From the NCBI GenBank assembly GCA_900553265.1, contig USDD01000017.1:1-34597 (forward strand): a stretch of 34,597 nucleotides of DNA. Reading direction: 5' to 3'. A program made the translations under genes and the position numbers. The stretch comes from an uncultured Eubacteriales bacterium (GTDB lineage Bacteria > Bacillota > Clostridia > Christensenellales > Aristaeellaceae). This document shows positions 7,643 through 15,388 of this stretch, one piece after another. The notes beneath the pieces were generated by a model, which saw only the letters and a list, made by a program, of their open reading frames with translations, was not told the DNA's origin and did no database searches. How positions within the stretch are numbered: the first letter of the stretch is position 1; each line of letters starts with the position of its first letter.

Positions 7643-7987
7643 CTATTTTTCGTGTTCCTCTTGGCGGTTCAGCACCTCGCCCGCCGCCGCACCCACCAGC
7701 GAAATCAGCGCGCACAGCAGCACCGGCCCGGGATCGGGCATGTAGCTCCACACCAGCAGATGGCCCAGCGCCATGCCCGCGGGCGGAGCCAGCCACGCGG
7801 CGTAGTTCAGAAGCCCCCGCCGGGTCGTCCGGCAGGCCGAGAACAGGCCGATCAGCGGCATGCCGATCCACGCGACCCAGTCGTGCAGCGTTCCGCCCAG
7901 CCATTCGGTCAGCGCGATCAGCACGCCCGCGGCCAGCATCAGCGCGATCTGCGCAAGCCATGCCAGCGGCCACTTCCATTTTTTCAA
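7643..7987 (-). CDS. Small multi-pass membrane protein of unknown function
   Basis: 114 residues, starting with a TTG at 7985-7987 that sits 7 bases after AAGGAG; a GTG 45 bases upstream would place this strong site inside the gene. The protein has about three or four hydrophobic stretches (about 8-28, 36-50, 62-80, 85-104) and a charged EEHEK tail. I do not recognise the family. It heads the unit with the sugar kinase and sigma-like protein and diverges from the XRE regulator across 97 bases, so that regulator may control it. Confidence 0.65.
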   Translation of the reverse strand: MKKWKWPLAWLAQIALMLAAGVLIALTEWLGGTLHDWVAWIGMPLIGLFSACRTTRRGLLNYAAWLAPPAGMALGHLLVWSYMPDPGPVLLCALISLVGAAAGEVLNRQEEHEK

Positions 7988-8084
7988 ATTTGTTCTCCTT
8001 CCCCGCCGCTTTTCCTTGCTTTTTTCCCTCACATGTGTTATTCTGAATGCAGGATTAACATAGTATTTTGCGGAGGTAAAAAAT

Positions 8085-8396
8085 ATGGACTATGAAGCGC
8101 TGGGAAAACGCGTGCGTCAGCAGCGCAAGCTCGCGAACATGACGCAGAGCCAGCTGGCGGCGGCCATTCAGGTTTCCACATCCTACATCGGACACATTGA
8201 GCGCGGCATCAAGCATTGCAGCCTGGAGACCGTCGTCGATCTGTCCAACGTTCTGCGCGTCACGCCCGACATTCTCCTTCAGGATTCGCTGGACAACGCG
8301 CTGATCACGGACTTCAACGACATGTCCGTGACCAATCGCTCCATCCTCAACGACATTGCCCACATTCTCCGGGAATACGACACGGCTCAGGGCTGA
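8085..8396 (+). CDS. XRE-family helix-turn-helix regulator
   Basis: 103 residues. Residues 6-61 are a lambda-repressor-type DNA-binding domain: RQQRKLANMTQSQLAAAI forms the first helices and VSTSYIGHIERG the recognition helix. The rest is a short helical tail, likely for dimerisation; no sensor or peptidase domain. ATG at 8085 follows GGAGG at 8 bases. It diverges from the small membrane protein-kinase-sigma unit, a layout typical of a local regulator. Its last 10 bases overlap the 3' end of hemW, which is transcribed towards it. I found no convincing promoter hexamers in the 97-base divergent gap. Confidence 0.9.
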   Translation: MDYEALGKRVRQQRKLANMTQSQLAAAIQVSTSYIGHIERGIKHCSLETVVDLSNVLRVTPDILLQDSLDNALITDFNDMSVTNRSILNDIAHILREYDTAQG

Positions 8397-9517
8397 TCGT
8401 CCATCAGCTCCACCACCACGGCGTTTTGCAGTTCCATTCCCTTTTCCGTCAGCCGCAGGAAGCCGCCCTCCAACTGAATCAGGCCCAGCTGCACCAGTCG
8501 GCGCAGCTTTTTTTCGTGTGTCTTTTCGAAGTCCACGCCGAAATCCTCCGCGTAGGCGCGCAGGCTCATTCCCCGCGTCGTCCGCGTGGACAGCATCAGC
8601 GTCTCCTCCATCGCGTCTGCCCGGGTCAGCTTTTCCCGGTTCAGGCGGCGTTCGCCGGCGAGGTATTCCTCCAGCGACCGTGGATTTTCAAACCGCTCTC
8701 CATCCATCAGCGAATGGGCCGCGCAGCCGAGACCCAGATAGTCGCCCCGGTTCCAGTAGACGAGGTTGTGCCGGCACTCGAAGCCCGGGCGGGCGTAATT
8801 GGAGATCTCGTAGCGCCCATAGCCCCCCTCGGTCAGACGGCGCACCGTCTCCCGCTGCAAAGCCATCGTCTCGTCCTCATCGGGAAGCGAAACCGCGCCG
8901 CGCTCCACGTCCGCGCACAGCGGCGTGCCCGGCTCGACGATCAGGCTGTAGGCCGAAAGATGCTCCGGGCGCAGCGCCATGGCCGCGTCCAGCGTCTCCC
9001 GCCAGTCCGAAAGGGTCTGCCCCGGCAGGGCGTACATCAGGTCGAGGTTCAGATTGTCAAAGCCCGCGTCCCGGGCCATGGCCACCGCGCCGGCAATGTC
9101 CGAGGCGCGATGGATGCGCCCCAGCGAGCGCAGCAGCGCGTCGCTGAAGCTCTGGGCGCCCAGCGAAAGGCGGTTCACACCCGCCCGGCGCAGTCTGCGC
9201 AGCTTGTCCGGCGAAGCCGTGCCCGGATTGGCCTCCATGGTGATCTCCGCGTCCGCGCGCACGCGCCCGGAATCCAGAATCTCCCCCAGCAGCCGCTCCA
9301 TGGCCTCCGCCGGCAGCAGCGACGGCGTTCCGCCGCCGAAGAAGATCGTCGCAATCTCCGTGCTATCCAGCTTGGGCAGCCACTGCCGCCACTCCTCCGC
9401 CAGCGCGGAGAGATACGCGCTCCACGCGTCCTCGCGCCCGGGATAGGACGCGAAGTCGCAATAGCGGCACTTGGCGGCGCAGAAGGGCAGATGCAGATAC
9501 AGCGCCAGCGGCTTCAC
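8387..9517 (-). CDS. hemW: Radical SAM haem chaperone HemW
   Basis: 376 residues. The radical SAM cluster motif is C13-x3-C17-x2-C20, in the HemW form CAAKCRYCDF rather than the CxxC-x-C form of HemN. FFGGGTPS (SAM-binding) and a C-terminal HemN-type domain follow. HemW binds haem and delivers it to targets; it was long misnamed as oxygen-independent coproporphyrinogen oxidase. Start GTG at 9515-9517 overlaps the stop of the YcxB-like gene as GTGA, so translation is coupled; the ribosome binding site is weak. The lepA-hemW neighbourhood is common in Bacillota. Its 3' end overlaps the convergent XRE gene by 10 bases, leaving no room for a terminator. Confidence 0.93.
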   Translation of the reverse strand: MKPLALYLHLPFCAAKCRYCDFASYPGREDAWSAYLSALAEEWRQWLPKLDSTEIATIFFGGGTPSLLPAEAMERLLGEILDSGRVRADAEITMEANPGTASPDKLRRLRRAGVNRLSLGAQSFSDALLRSLGRIHRASDIAGAVAMARDAGFDNLNLDLMYALPGQTLSDWRETLDAAMALRPEHLSAYSLIVEPGTPLCADVERGAVSLPDEDETMALQRETVRRLTEGGYGRYEISNYARPGFECRHNLVYWNRGDYLGLGCAAHSLMDGERFENPRSLEEYLAGERRLNREKLTRADAMEETLMLSTRTTRGMSLRAYAEDFGVDFEKTHEKKLRRLVQLGLIQLEGGFLRLTEKGMELQNAVVVELMDDQP

Positions 9518-10017
9518 GGGCGCAGGCGGCGGACGGTCTGTCCGGTCTTGCGGCACAGCATGTCCCGCAGCGCGTCGGCCTGTCCGCCGGGCACGTCGGC
9601 CTTGAGCACCACCAGGGGCGTGTGGTGCTTCATGCGCACCACCAGATAGCCCGCGTCCTCGAAAAGGCCCGTCACCGCGCCGTAGTCCATGCGCGTCTCC
9701 TCCACCCGCGTGCGCACCCAGATTCCACCGTCGGCAAAGGTCAGGCGCACCTCGTGAGCCTCCTTGTTGCGCGCGGAATACAGCCGCCAGCCGAGGGTCT
9801 CGCTCTGCAAAAGCATCTGCATCAGCAGAATGCCCAGCAGCACCGTCAGCCAGACGGCGAACTTCGAGCCTACCGCCCACAGCACGGCCACGCCCGCGGC
9901 CATCAGCGCGCAGAGAATCCACGCCGTGCGGTTGCGGCGACCGGAGTGGGCGCGCGCCTGCGCGCGGCAGCTGTCCCGGGTTACATGGGTGACGATTTCA
10001 AACAAAGTCTGACTCAT
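9514..10017 (-). CDS. YcxB-like membrane protein
   Basis: 167 residues. Two adjacent membrane segments (about 32-50 and 52-70) are followed by a soluble beta-rich part in which TFADGGIWVRTRVEETRMDYGAVTGLFEDAGYLVV fits the YcxB-like domain seen in many small Bacillota proteins of unknown role. The ATG at 10015-10017 has GGGAGGAG in front. It sits 16 bases after lepA and overlaps hemW by 4 bases, so it belongs to the lepA operon. Family match is by recalled pattern only. Confidence 0.7.
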   Translation of the reverse strand: MSQTLFEIVTHVTRDSCRAQARAHSGRRNRTAWILCALMAAGVAVLWAVGSKFAVWLTVLLGILLMQMLLQSETLGWRLYSARNKEAHEVRLTFADGGIWVRTRVEETRMDYGAVTGLFEDAGYLVVRMKHHTPLVVLKADVPGGQADALRDMLCRKTGQTVRRLRP

Positions 10018-10033
10018 GCTCTCCTCCCGCGCG

Positions 10034-11842
10034 TCAGTCCATCTTCAGCACGGCCATGAACGCCTCGCTGGGCAGCGAGACGGAGCCGACCTGGCGCATT
10101 CTCTTTTTGCCTTCCTTCTGCTTTTCCAGCAGCTTCTTCTTGCGGGAAATGTCGCCGCCGTAGCACTTGGCCAGCACGTCCTTGCGCAGCGCCTTGACGG
10201 TCTCGCGGGCGATGACCTTGCCGCCGATGGCCGCCTGAATGGGAATTTCAAACATCTGGCGCGGGATGGCGTCCTTGAGCTTTTCGGCGATGGAGCGGCC
10301 GCGGGCATAGGCGCGGTCGCGATGGACGATGATGGACAGCGCGTCGCACTGCTCGCCGTTGAGCAGCATGTCCAGCTTGACCAGATCGCTTCGGACATAG
10401 CCCTTCAGCTCGTAGTCGAAGGACGCGTAGCCCCGGGTGCGGCTCTTGAGCTGATCGAAAAAGTCGAAGATGACCTCGTTCAGCGGCAGGTCGTAATTCA
10501 GCACCACGCGGCCGCCGTCGATGTACTTCATGTCCCGGAAGGTACCGCGCTTGTCCTGGCACAGCTCCATGATGGCGCCCACGAATTCCTGGGGCGTGAT
10601 GACCTGCGCGTCCACGAAGGGCTCCTCCATCCAGTCGATCTCCTGCACCGGCGGGAGATTCGTGGGGTTGTCGATGGCGATTTCGCTGCCGTCGGTCTTG
10701 ATGACGCGGTATACGACGCTGGGCGCGGTGGTGACGAGATCGAGGTCGAACTCTCGCTCCAGCCGCTCCTGAATGATCTCCATGTGCAAAAGGCCCAGGA
10801 AGCCGCAGCGGAAGCCGTAGCCCAGCGCCACGGAGGTCTCCGGCTCGAAGGACAGCGCCGCGTCGTTCAGCCGGAGCTTCTCCAGCGCGTCGCGGAGAGA
10901 TTCGTAGTCCGCGCCGTCGGCGGGATAGATGCCGCAGTAGACCATGGGCAGCACGGGCTTGTAGCCGGGCAGCGGCTCGGCGGCGGGCGCGTCGGCGTTG
11001 GTGATGGTGTCGCCCACGTGAATGTCGGCGATGTCCTTGATGGACGCGGCGATATAGCCCACCTCGCCAGCGCGCAGCGCGTCCTTGGGCGCATAGCCCA
11101 GCGGCAGATACGCGCCCACCTCGGTGACTTCAAACTCGCGGCCGCTGGACATCATGCGGATGCGGTCGCCCACGCGAACCACGCCGCCCTTCATGCGGAC
11201 GGACGAGATCGCGCCGCGATAGTTATCATAGTAGGAATCGAAAATCAGCGCGCGCAGCGGAGCCTTCACGTCGTCCGTCGGCGCGGGAACGCGGTTCACC
11301 ACGTCCTCCAGCACGTCGTCGATGCCGATGCCCTGCTTGGCCGAGACCAGCGGGCAGCCCTCGGTATCCAGACCGATTTCGTCCTCGATCTGCTGCTTCA
11401 CGCCCTCGGGGTCTGCGCTGGGCAGGTCGATTTTGTTGATGACCGGGAGGATCTCCAGGTCGTGCTCCAGCGCCATGTAGACGTTGGCCAGCGTCTGGGC
11501 CTCGATGCCCTGACTGGCGTCCACCACGAGAATCGCGCCCTCGCAGGCCGCCAGCGCACGGGAAACCTCGTATGTAAAGTCCACGTGGCCGGGCGTGTCG
11601 ATCAGATTCAGCTCGTACTGCGCACCGTCTTTAGCGGTGTAGGGCATGCGCACGGCCTTGGACTTGATGGTGATGCCGCGCTCGCGCTCCAGCTCCATGG
11701 AATCGAGCACCTGATCGGTCATCTCTCGCTGCTGCATGACGCCGGTGCGTTCGAGAATGCGGTCGGCCAGCGTCGATTTGCCGTGGTCGATGTGGGCGAT
11801 AATACAGAAATTGCGAATTTTGCTCTGATCGAATCCGGACAC
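10034..11842 (-). CDS. lepA: Elongation factor 4 (LepA GTPase)
   Basis: 602 residues, normal for EF4. The GTPase domain has AHIDHGKST, DTPGHVDF and NKIDLP. It is followed by the EF-G-like domains and the LepA-specific C-terminal domain with CYGGDISRKKKLLEKQKEGKKRM. EF4 acts on elongating or initiating ribosomes. The start is GTG at 11840-11842, 7 bases after GGAGG; an upstream ATG in frame has no such site. The gene has its own promoter, which overlaps the tail of the preceding terminator. It is followed by the YcxB-like gene and hemW. Confidence 0.97.
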   Translation of the reverse strand: MSGFDQSKIRNFCIIAHIDHGKSTLADRILERTGVMQQREMTDQVLDSMELERERGITIKSKAVRMPYTAKDGAQYELNLIDTPGHVDFTYEVSRALAACEGAILVVDASQGIEAQTLANVYMALEHDLEILPVINKIDLPSADPEGVKQQIEDEIGLDTEGCPLVSAKQGIGIDDVLEDVVNRVPAPTDDVKAPLRALIFDSYYDNYRGAISSVRMKGGVVRVGDRIRMMSSGREFEVTEVGAYLPLGYAPKDALRAGEVGYIAASIKDIADIHVGDTITNADAPAAEPLPGYKPVLPMVYCGIYPADGADYESLRDALEKLRLNDAALSFEPETSVALGYGFRCGFLGLLHMEIIQERLEREFDLDLVTTAPSVVYRVIKTDGSEIAIDNPTNLPPVQEIDWMEEPFVDAQVITPQEFVGAIMELCQDKRGTFRDMKYIDGGRVVLNYDLPLNEVIFDFFDQLKSRTRGYASFDYELKGYVRSDLVKLDMLLNGEQCDALSIIVHRDRAYARGRSIAEKLKDAIPRQMFEIPIQAAIGGKVIARETVKALRKDVLAKCYGGDISRKKKLLEKQKEGKKRMRQVGSVSLPSEAFMAVLKMD

Positions 11843-11875
11843 AGTTTTGCCTCCACGTCTTTTATTCCATTTCAT

Positions 11876-11904
11876 ATCATACCCTATTTCCCGCCAAAAA
11901 TCAA
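11876..11904 (-). promoter_or_regulatory. lepA promoter
   Basis: Minus strand: -35 TTGATT (11899-11904), 17-base spacer, -10 TATGAT (11876-11881). Nine of twelve hexamer bases match consensus. It lies directly after the hairpin that ends the TRAP permease transcript, so the T-rich tail of that hairpin doubles as the -35 region. Confidence 0.75.
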
Positions 11905-11932
11905 CCCCGCGCCGCGGGAATGCGGAGCGGGG
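11905..11932 (-). terminator. Terminator after the TRAP permease gene
   Basis: CCCCGC (11927-11932) pairs with GCGGGG (11905-11910), with further CGC/GCG pairs inside, followed by TTGATTTTT. It lies 23 bases after the permease stop and immediately before the lepA promoter. Confidence 0.6.
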
Positions 11933-11955
11933 AAATCGGACTTTTTCGGGAAAAC

Positions 11956-13980
11956 TCAGGCGGCCTTCTTCCGGCGAAGCGCCTGCCAGACGAGGATGAC
12001 GGCGATGAGCAGCACGCCGCCCAGATCCGTCCAGATGCCAGGAATGATCAGCAGCAGTCCGCCGGCGATGGTGACGAGGCGCTCGATGAGATTCATGTCC
12101 CTGAGCAGATAGCCGCTCAGGCCCGCGGCGATGCCCACCATGCCGATGGTGGCCGTCAGACCGATGAGCACCACGTCGTACCACACCGTGTCGATGAACA
12201 GCAGCGACGGCGAATAGGCGAACACGAAGGGAATGATGAACGCCGCGATGGCCAGCCGCGTGGCCGTCACGCCCGTCTTCATGGGATTGCCCTTGGCGAT
12301 GGCCGATCCGGCGTAGGCCGCCAGCGCCACCGGCGGCGTGATGTCCGCCACGATGCCGAAATAGAACACGAAGAAGTGGGCCGCGATGGTGGGAATGCCC
12401 ATCTTGATGAGGATCGGCGCGCAGGTGGAGGCCATGATGCAGTAGTTGGCCGTGGTGGGCACGCCCATGCCCAGCACGATGCAGCACAGCATGGTCAGCA
12501 GCAGCGCCAGCAGCGACGACGAGCCGGAGATGCCCACGATGACGTTAATCATCTTGGAGGCCAGACCCGTGACCGTCAGACAGCCCGCGATGATGCCCGC
12601 AATGCCGCAGGCCACGCCCACGGTGATGCAGCCGCGCCCGCCGGCGTCCAGCGCGTCGAAGATGTTCCGCACACCGAAGCCGCCGCCCGCGCCGAAGGCC
12701 GCCGCCACCGGGTGAACGTCCGGCGCGCTGCCGACCTTCCTCGCCCGGACGTGGGTGAGCGCGTTGTTGATAAAGCCCACGAGGATGGCCGCCAGAATGG
12801 CCACCGCCGCGGAGAACTGCATGGTCTTGGTGTTGGACGAAACCAGCCAGACCAGAATCACCAGCGGCAGGAGCAGATAGGTGTCCTTCACAAGATTCCG
12901 CACTCGGGGCAGCTCGCTGGCGGGAACGCCCTTCAGGCCCAGCTTCTTGGCCTCGAGATGCACGGCGATGAAGATGCCCAGGAAATACAGAATCGCCGGG
13001 AGAATGGCGCGCACGATGATGTTGGAATAGGAAACGCCCACGTATTCCGCCATCAGGAACGCCGCCGCGCCCATGATGGGCGGCATGATCTGACCGCCCG
13101 TGGAGGCCGAGGCCTCCACCGCGCCGGCGAATTCCGCGCCGTAGCCGGTCTTTTTCATCATCGGAATCGTCACCGAGCCGGTGGTCACGGTGTTGCCCAC
13201 GGAGGAGCCGGACACCATGCCGCACAGCGCCGAGGACACCACGGCCACCTTTGCCGGGCCGCCGGCATAGCGGCCGCACAGGCTGTTGGCCACGCTGATG
13301 AAGAAATCGGAAATGCCCGTCCGCTCCAGAAACGCGCCGAAGATGATGAACACCACGATGTACTTCGAGCAAACGTTGATGGGCGTGGACAGCACGCCGC
13401 TGTCGCCGTAGAACAGCTTATAGACGATCAGCGGAACGCCGCCCTTCGTCCAGAGCTTGATGATGGCGTAGCTCACGAAAAAGCCCGCCACGCAGAGAAT
13501 CGGAACGCCCACGCTGCGGCGGCAGAGCTCCGCCAGCACCAGCATGCCCACCGCGCCCACGGCGATATACACCCATTCCCGCGTGATGCGCATGTTCAGC
13601 TTCACCACGGTCTGCGCATGGAAGGTATAGAAGAAGAACGCGCCCGCGCCCAGCACCATCAGCACCACGTCGTACCACGGCATGTGGTTGACCCGGCTGT
13701 GCCCCTTGCGCGCGGGATAGTACAGAAAGCCGATGACGATGACGCAGCCCAGGAACGAGCTCAGCCGCACCTGCTCCATGAAATTGGCAAACAGCGTCAC
13801 GTACAGGCAAAACAGGGAAAACAGCGCGGTGATCGCGTTCACGACCCACTTGGCCTTTCCCTCCCAGTAGCGTGTGTTGGACTCGCGGTCATATTTTCGC
13901 ATGATCTCCTCGACGTCCGCCGCACTGCCCGTTCCGGCCGCATCGAAATTCGGCTCAGCAATCCCCTTTTTCTTCGTCAT
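11956..13980 (-). CDS. TRAP transporter permease, fused small and large subunits
   Basis: 674 residues, almost entirely membrane segments after a soluble N-terminus of about 45 residues. The first part matches the small 4-helix (Q-like) subunit and the rest the large 12-helix (M-like) subunit, as in the DctMQ fusions that partner TAXI binding proteins. Typical large-subunit stretches include GMVSGSSVGNTVTTGSVTIP, STGGQIMPPIMGAAAFLMAE and GMGVPTTANYCI. It imports an organic anion using the sodium or proton gradient; the substrate is not readable. The binding protein gene lies upstream, 140 bases away, with a strong hairpin between. The start ATG has only a weak GGGCGGAT site. Confidence 0.93.
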   Translation of the reverse strand: MTKKKGIAEPNFDAAGTGSAADVEEIMRKYDRESNTRYWEGKAKWVVNAITALFSLFCLYVTLFANFMEQVRLSSFLGCVIVIGFLYYPARKGHSRVNHMPWYDVVLMVLGAGAFFFYTFHAQTVVKLNMRITREWVYIAVGAVGMLVLAELCRRSVGVPILCVAGFFVSYAIIKLWTKGGVPLIVYKLFYGDSGVLSTPINVCSKYIVVFIIFGAFLERTGISDFFISVANSLCGRYAGGPAKVAVVSSALCGMVSGSSVGNTVTTGSVTIPMMKKTGYGAEFAGAVEASASTGGQIMPPIMGAAAFLMAEYVGVSYSNIIVRAILPAILYFLGIFIAVHLEAKKLGLKGVPASELPRVRNLVKDTYLLLPLVILVWLVSSNTKTMQFSAAVAILAAILVGFINNALTHVRARKVGSAPDVHPVAAAFGAGGGFGVRNIFDALDAGGRGCITVGVACGIAGIIAGCLTVTGLASKMINVIVGISGSSSLLALLLTMLCCIVLGMGVPTTANYCIMASTCAPILIKMGIPTIAAHFFVFYFGIVADITPPVALAAYAGSAIAKGNPMKTGVTATRLAIAAFIIPFVFAYSPSLLFIDTVWYDVVLIGLTATIGMVGIAAGLSGYLLRDMNLIERLVTIAGGLLLIIPGIWTDLGGVLLIAVILVWQALRRKKAA

Positions 13981-14073
13981 GGATTCTATCCGCCCTTTCT
14001 GTTCGATGCGGCGAGCGCCGTCATCGGGAATCTTTCATCGACAGCCGGAAGCCGCCGATCCATTTATTTGAAA

Positions 14074-14103
14074 GAAGCGCGGCGAGTGCTTCGCCGCGGC
14101 TTC
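14074..14103 (-). terminator. Intra-operon hairpin between TRAP binding protein and permease
   Basis: CGCGGCGA pairs with TCGCCGCG over 8 bp, extended by GAAG/CTTC across a bulge, and is followed by a short TTT. It lies 17 bases after the binding protein stop. Such hairpins usually let the binding protein be made in excess over the permease, by partial termination or by blocking 3' decay. The remaining gap to the permease holds nothing else I recognise. Confidence 0.6.
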
Positions 14104-14120
14104 CTTCCTCAACAAAATCG

Positions 14121-15071
14121 TTATTCGGCCGTCTTGACCTCGATGCCCTTCTCGGCGAAGTACTTCGCCGCGCCCGCATGGTAGGGCAGGCCGCAGTCGG
14201 CGGCGTACTCCACGTCCAGCTCCGCGCCCTTGGCGTGGGCCTGCGTGATCTCGTCTTTGTTTTCGAAGATGGTGGAGACGATGGCGTAGGCCTCGTCCTC
14301 GGTCACGTCGCCGTTGGCGATGACGATGGCCTTGACGGCCACGGTGGTCACGTCGGCGTCGATGCCCTCGTAGGTGCCAGCGGGAATCACGGCCTCGGTG
14401 TACGCGCCGTTGATCTCCTTGAGCTTCGCCACGTGCTCCTCGTCCAGACCCACCAGATACGCGCCCTTGGTGGTGCACAGATCCACCACCGCGGTGGTGG
14501 GAGCGCCGGCGACCACGAACGCCGCGTCGATCTTGCCGTCCTTCAGCGCCTCGGCGGAATCGCCGAAGGAGAGGTACTGAGGATTGATGTCGGCCTCGGT
14601 CATGTCATAGGCCGCCAGGAAGTCCATGGCGTTGAAGTAAACGCCGGAGCCCGCCGCGCCGATGGACACATTCTTGCCCTTCAGATCCTCCATGGACTGA
14701 ATGGACGGGTCGCAGGTGACCAGCTGCACGGTCTCGTTGTACAGCGCCGCCAGCGCGGTAAAGCTGGTGATGGGATTGCCCTCGTACTGCTCGAAGCGGA
14801 TGCCGTTGTAGGCGTAATAGGCCACGTCGCTCTGCACAAAGCCCAGCTGTGCAAAGCCCATGTCCAGCATGTCGATGTTGGCCGCGGAGCCCTCGCCCGC
14901 CACGGCCGTGACCGCGACGTCGGAATGGTCGGTGATGTACTGGGCCAGCACGCCGCCGAAGGCGTAGTAGGTGCCCGAGGTTCCGCCGGTGGTAAAGGTC
15001 AGCTCCGCAAGCGCCGCGGAGCAGGAGAACGTCAGCACCAGAGCCAGAAGCAAAGCCACGAGTTTCTTCAT
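14121..15071 (-). CDS. TAXI-family TRAP transporter solute-binding protein
   Basis: 316 residues. A signal peptide (MKK, hydrophobic core, cleavage after SAALA) is followed by LTFTTGGTSGTYYAFGGVLAQ, the N-terminal hallmark of TAXI proteins, and further family stretches such as GEGSAANIDML and LKGKNVSIGAAGSGVYFNA. The cysteine at position 17 lacks a lipobox, so it should be secreted rather than lipid-anchored; retention at a Gram-positive surface is then unexplained. The start is the ATG at 15069-15071, 8 bases after GGAGG; an ATG two codons earlier is too close to the site. It captures the substrate for the downstream fused permease. Confidence 0.93.
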   Translation of the reverse strand: MKKLVALLLALVLTFSCSAALAELTFTTGGTSGTYYAFGGVLAQYITDHSDVAVTAVAGEGSAANIDMLDMGFAQLGFVQSDVAYYAYNGIRFEQYEGNPITSFTALAALYNETVQLVTCDPSIQSMEDLKGKNVSIGAAGSGVYFNAMDFLAAYDMTEADINPQYLSFGDSAEALKDGKIDAAFVVAGAPTTAVVDLCTTKGAYLVGLDEEHVAKLKEINGAYTEAVIPAGTYEGIDADVTTVAVKAIVIANGDVTEDEAYAIVSTIFENKDEITQAHAKGAELDVEYAADCGLPYHAGAAKYFAEKGIEVKTAE

Positions 15072-15097
15072 TTTCATTTCCTCCATCCTGAGAGTTC

Positions 15098-15114
15098 AGA
15101 CCGTCCGTCGGTCT
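15098..15114 (-). promoter_or_regulatory. Small hairpin in the TRAP operon leader
   Basis: AGACCG and CGGTCT form a perfect 6 bp stem around a 5-base loop, between the promoter and the ribosome binding site of the binding protein gene. It may stabilise the mRNA 5' end or be an operator; no T-run follows. Confidence 0.35.
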
Positions 15115-15126
15115 CTTTCGAATTTT

Positions 15127-15155
15127 ATTATACACGTTCCTGCATTCACGTGCAA
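15127..15155 (-). promoter_or_regulatory. TRAP operon promoter
   Basis: Minus strand: -35 TTGCAC (15150-15155), 17-base spacer, -10 TATAAT (15127-15132) with a TG two bases upstream of a T. The region just upstream is strongly AT-rich (AATAATTAACAAAAATAAAT) and could be an UP element that raises activity. Confidence 0.75.
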
Positions 15156-15333
15156 TACGTTTCTCATTTATTTTTGTTAATTATTGCATTTATTCTTAAT
15201 TTCGCGTCATTAGCTCGATTATTTGCAGTTTTTCAGCGTATTTAATCCGTTTTGCATAACATGTATATAATATACATTCAGTTAGATGAATTTATATGGC
15301 TAAAATCCTGCATTTTTATCGTTCCATGCAAAA
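15156..15333. other. AT-rich intergenic stretch
   Basis: This gap between the TRAP promoter and the proA terminator is very AT-rich against GC-rich surroundings. It contains a near-palindrome ATGTATATAATATACAT at about 15260-15276, which could be a protein-binding site. I see no gene or RNA in it. Confidence 0.5.
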
Positions 15334-15375
15334 GCAGGCGGCATTTTCCGAACATTCGGAGAAAATGCCGCCTGC
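15334..15375 (-). terminator. Strong intrinsic terminator after proA
   Basis: On the minus strand GCAGGCGGCATTTT pairs with AAAATGCCGCCTGC, continued by CCGAA/TTCGG with a two-base bulge, giving about 19 bp of stem, followed by TTTTGC. It lies 13 bases after the proA stop and ends the seven-gene polA-proA operon. Confidence 0.85.
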
Positions 15376-15388
15376 CTGAGGCGATTGC

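Noticed and set aside
10016..12112. Long open frame on the plus strand opposite lepA
   Set aside because: It is the antisense of a clear EF4 gene; its His/Arg/Ala-rich translation matches no family. Similar plus-strand frames opposite polA, guaB and the CotH gene were rejected for the same reason.
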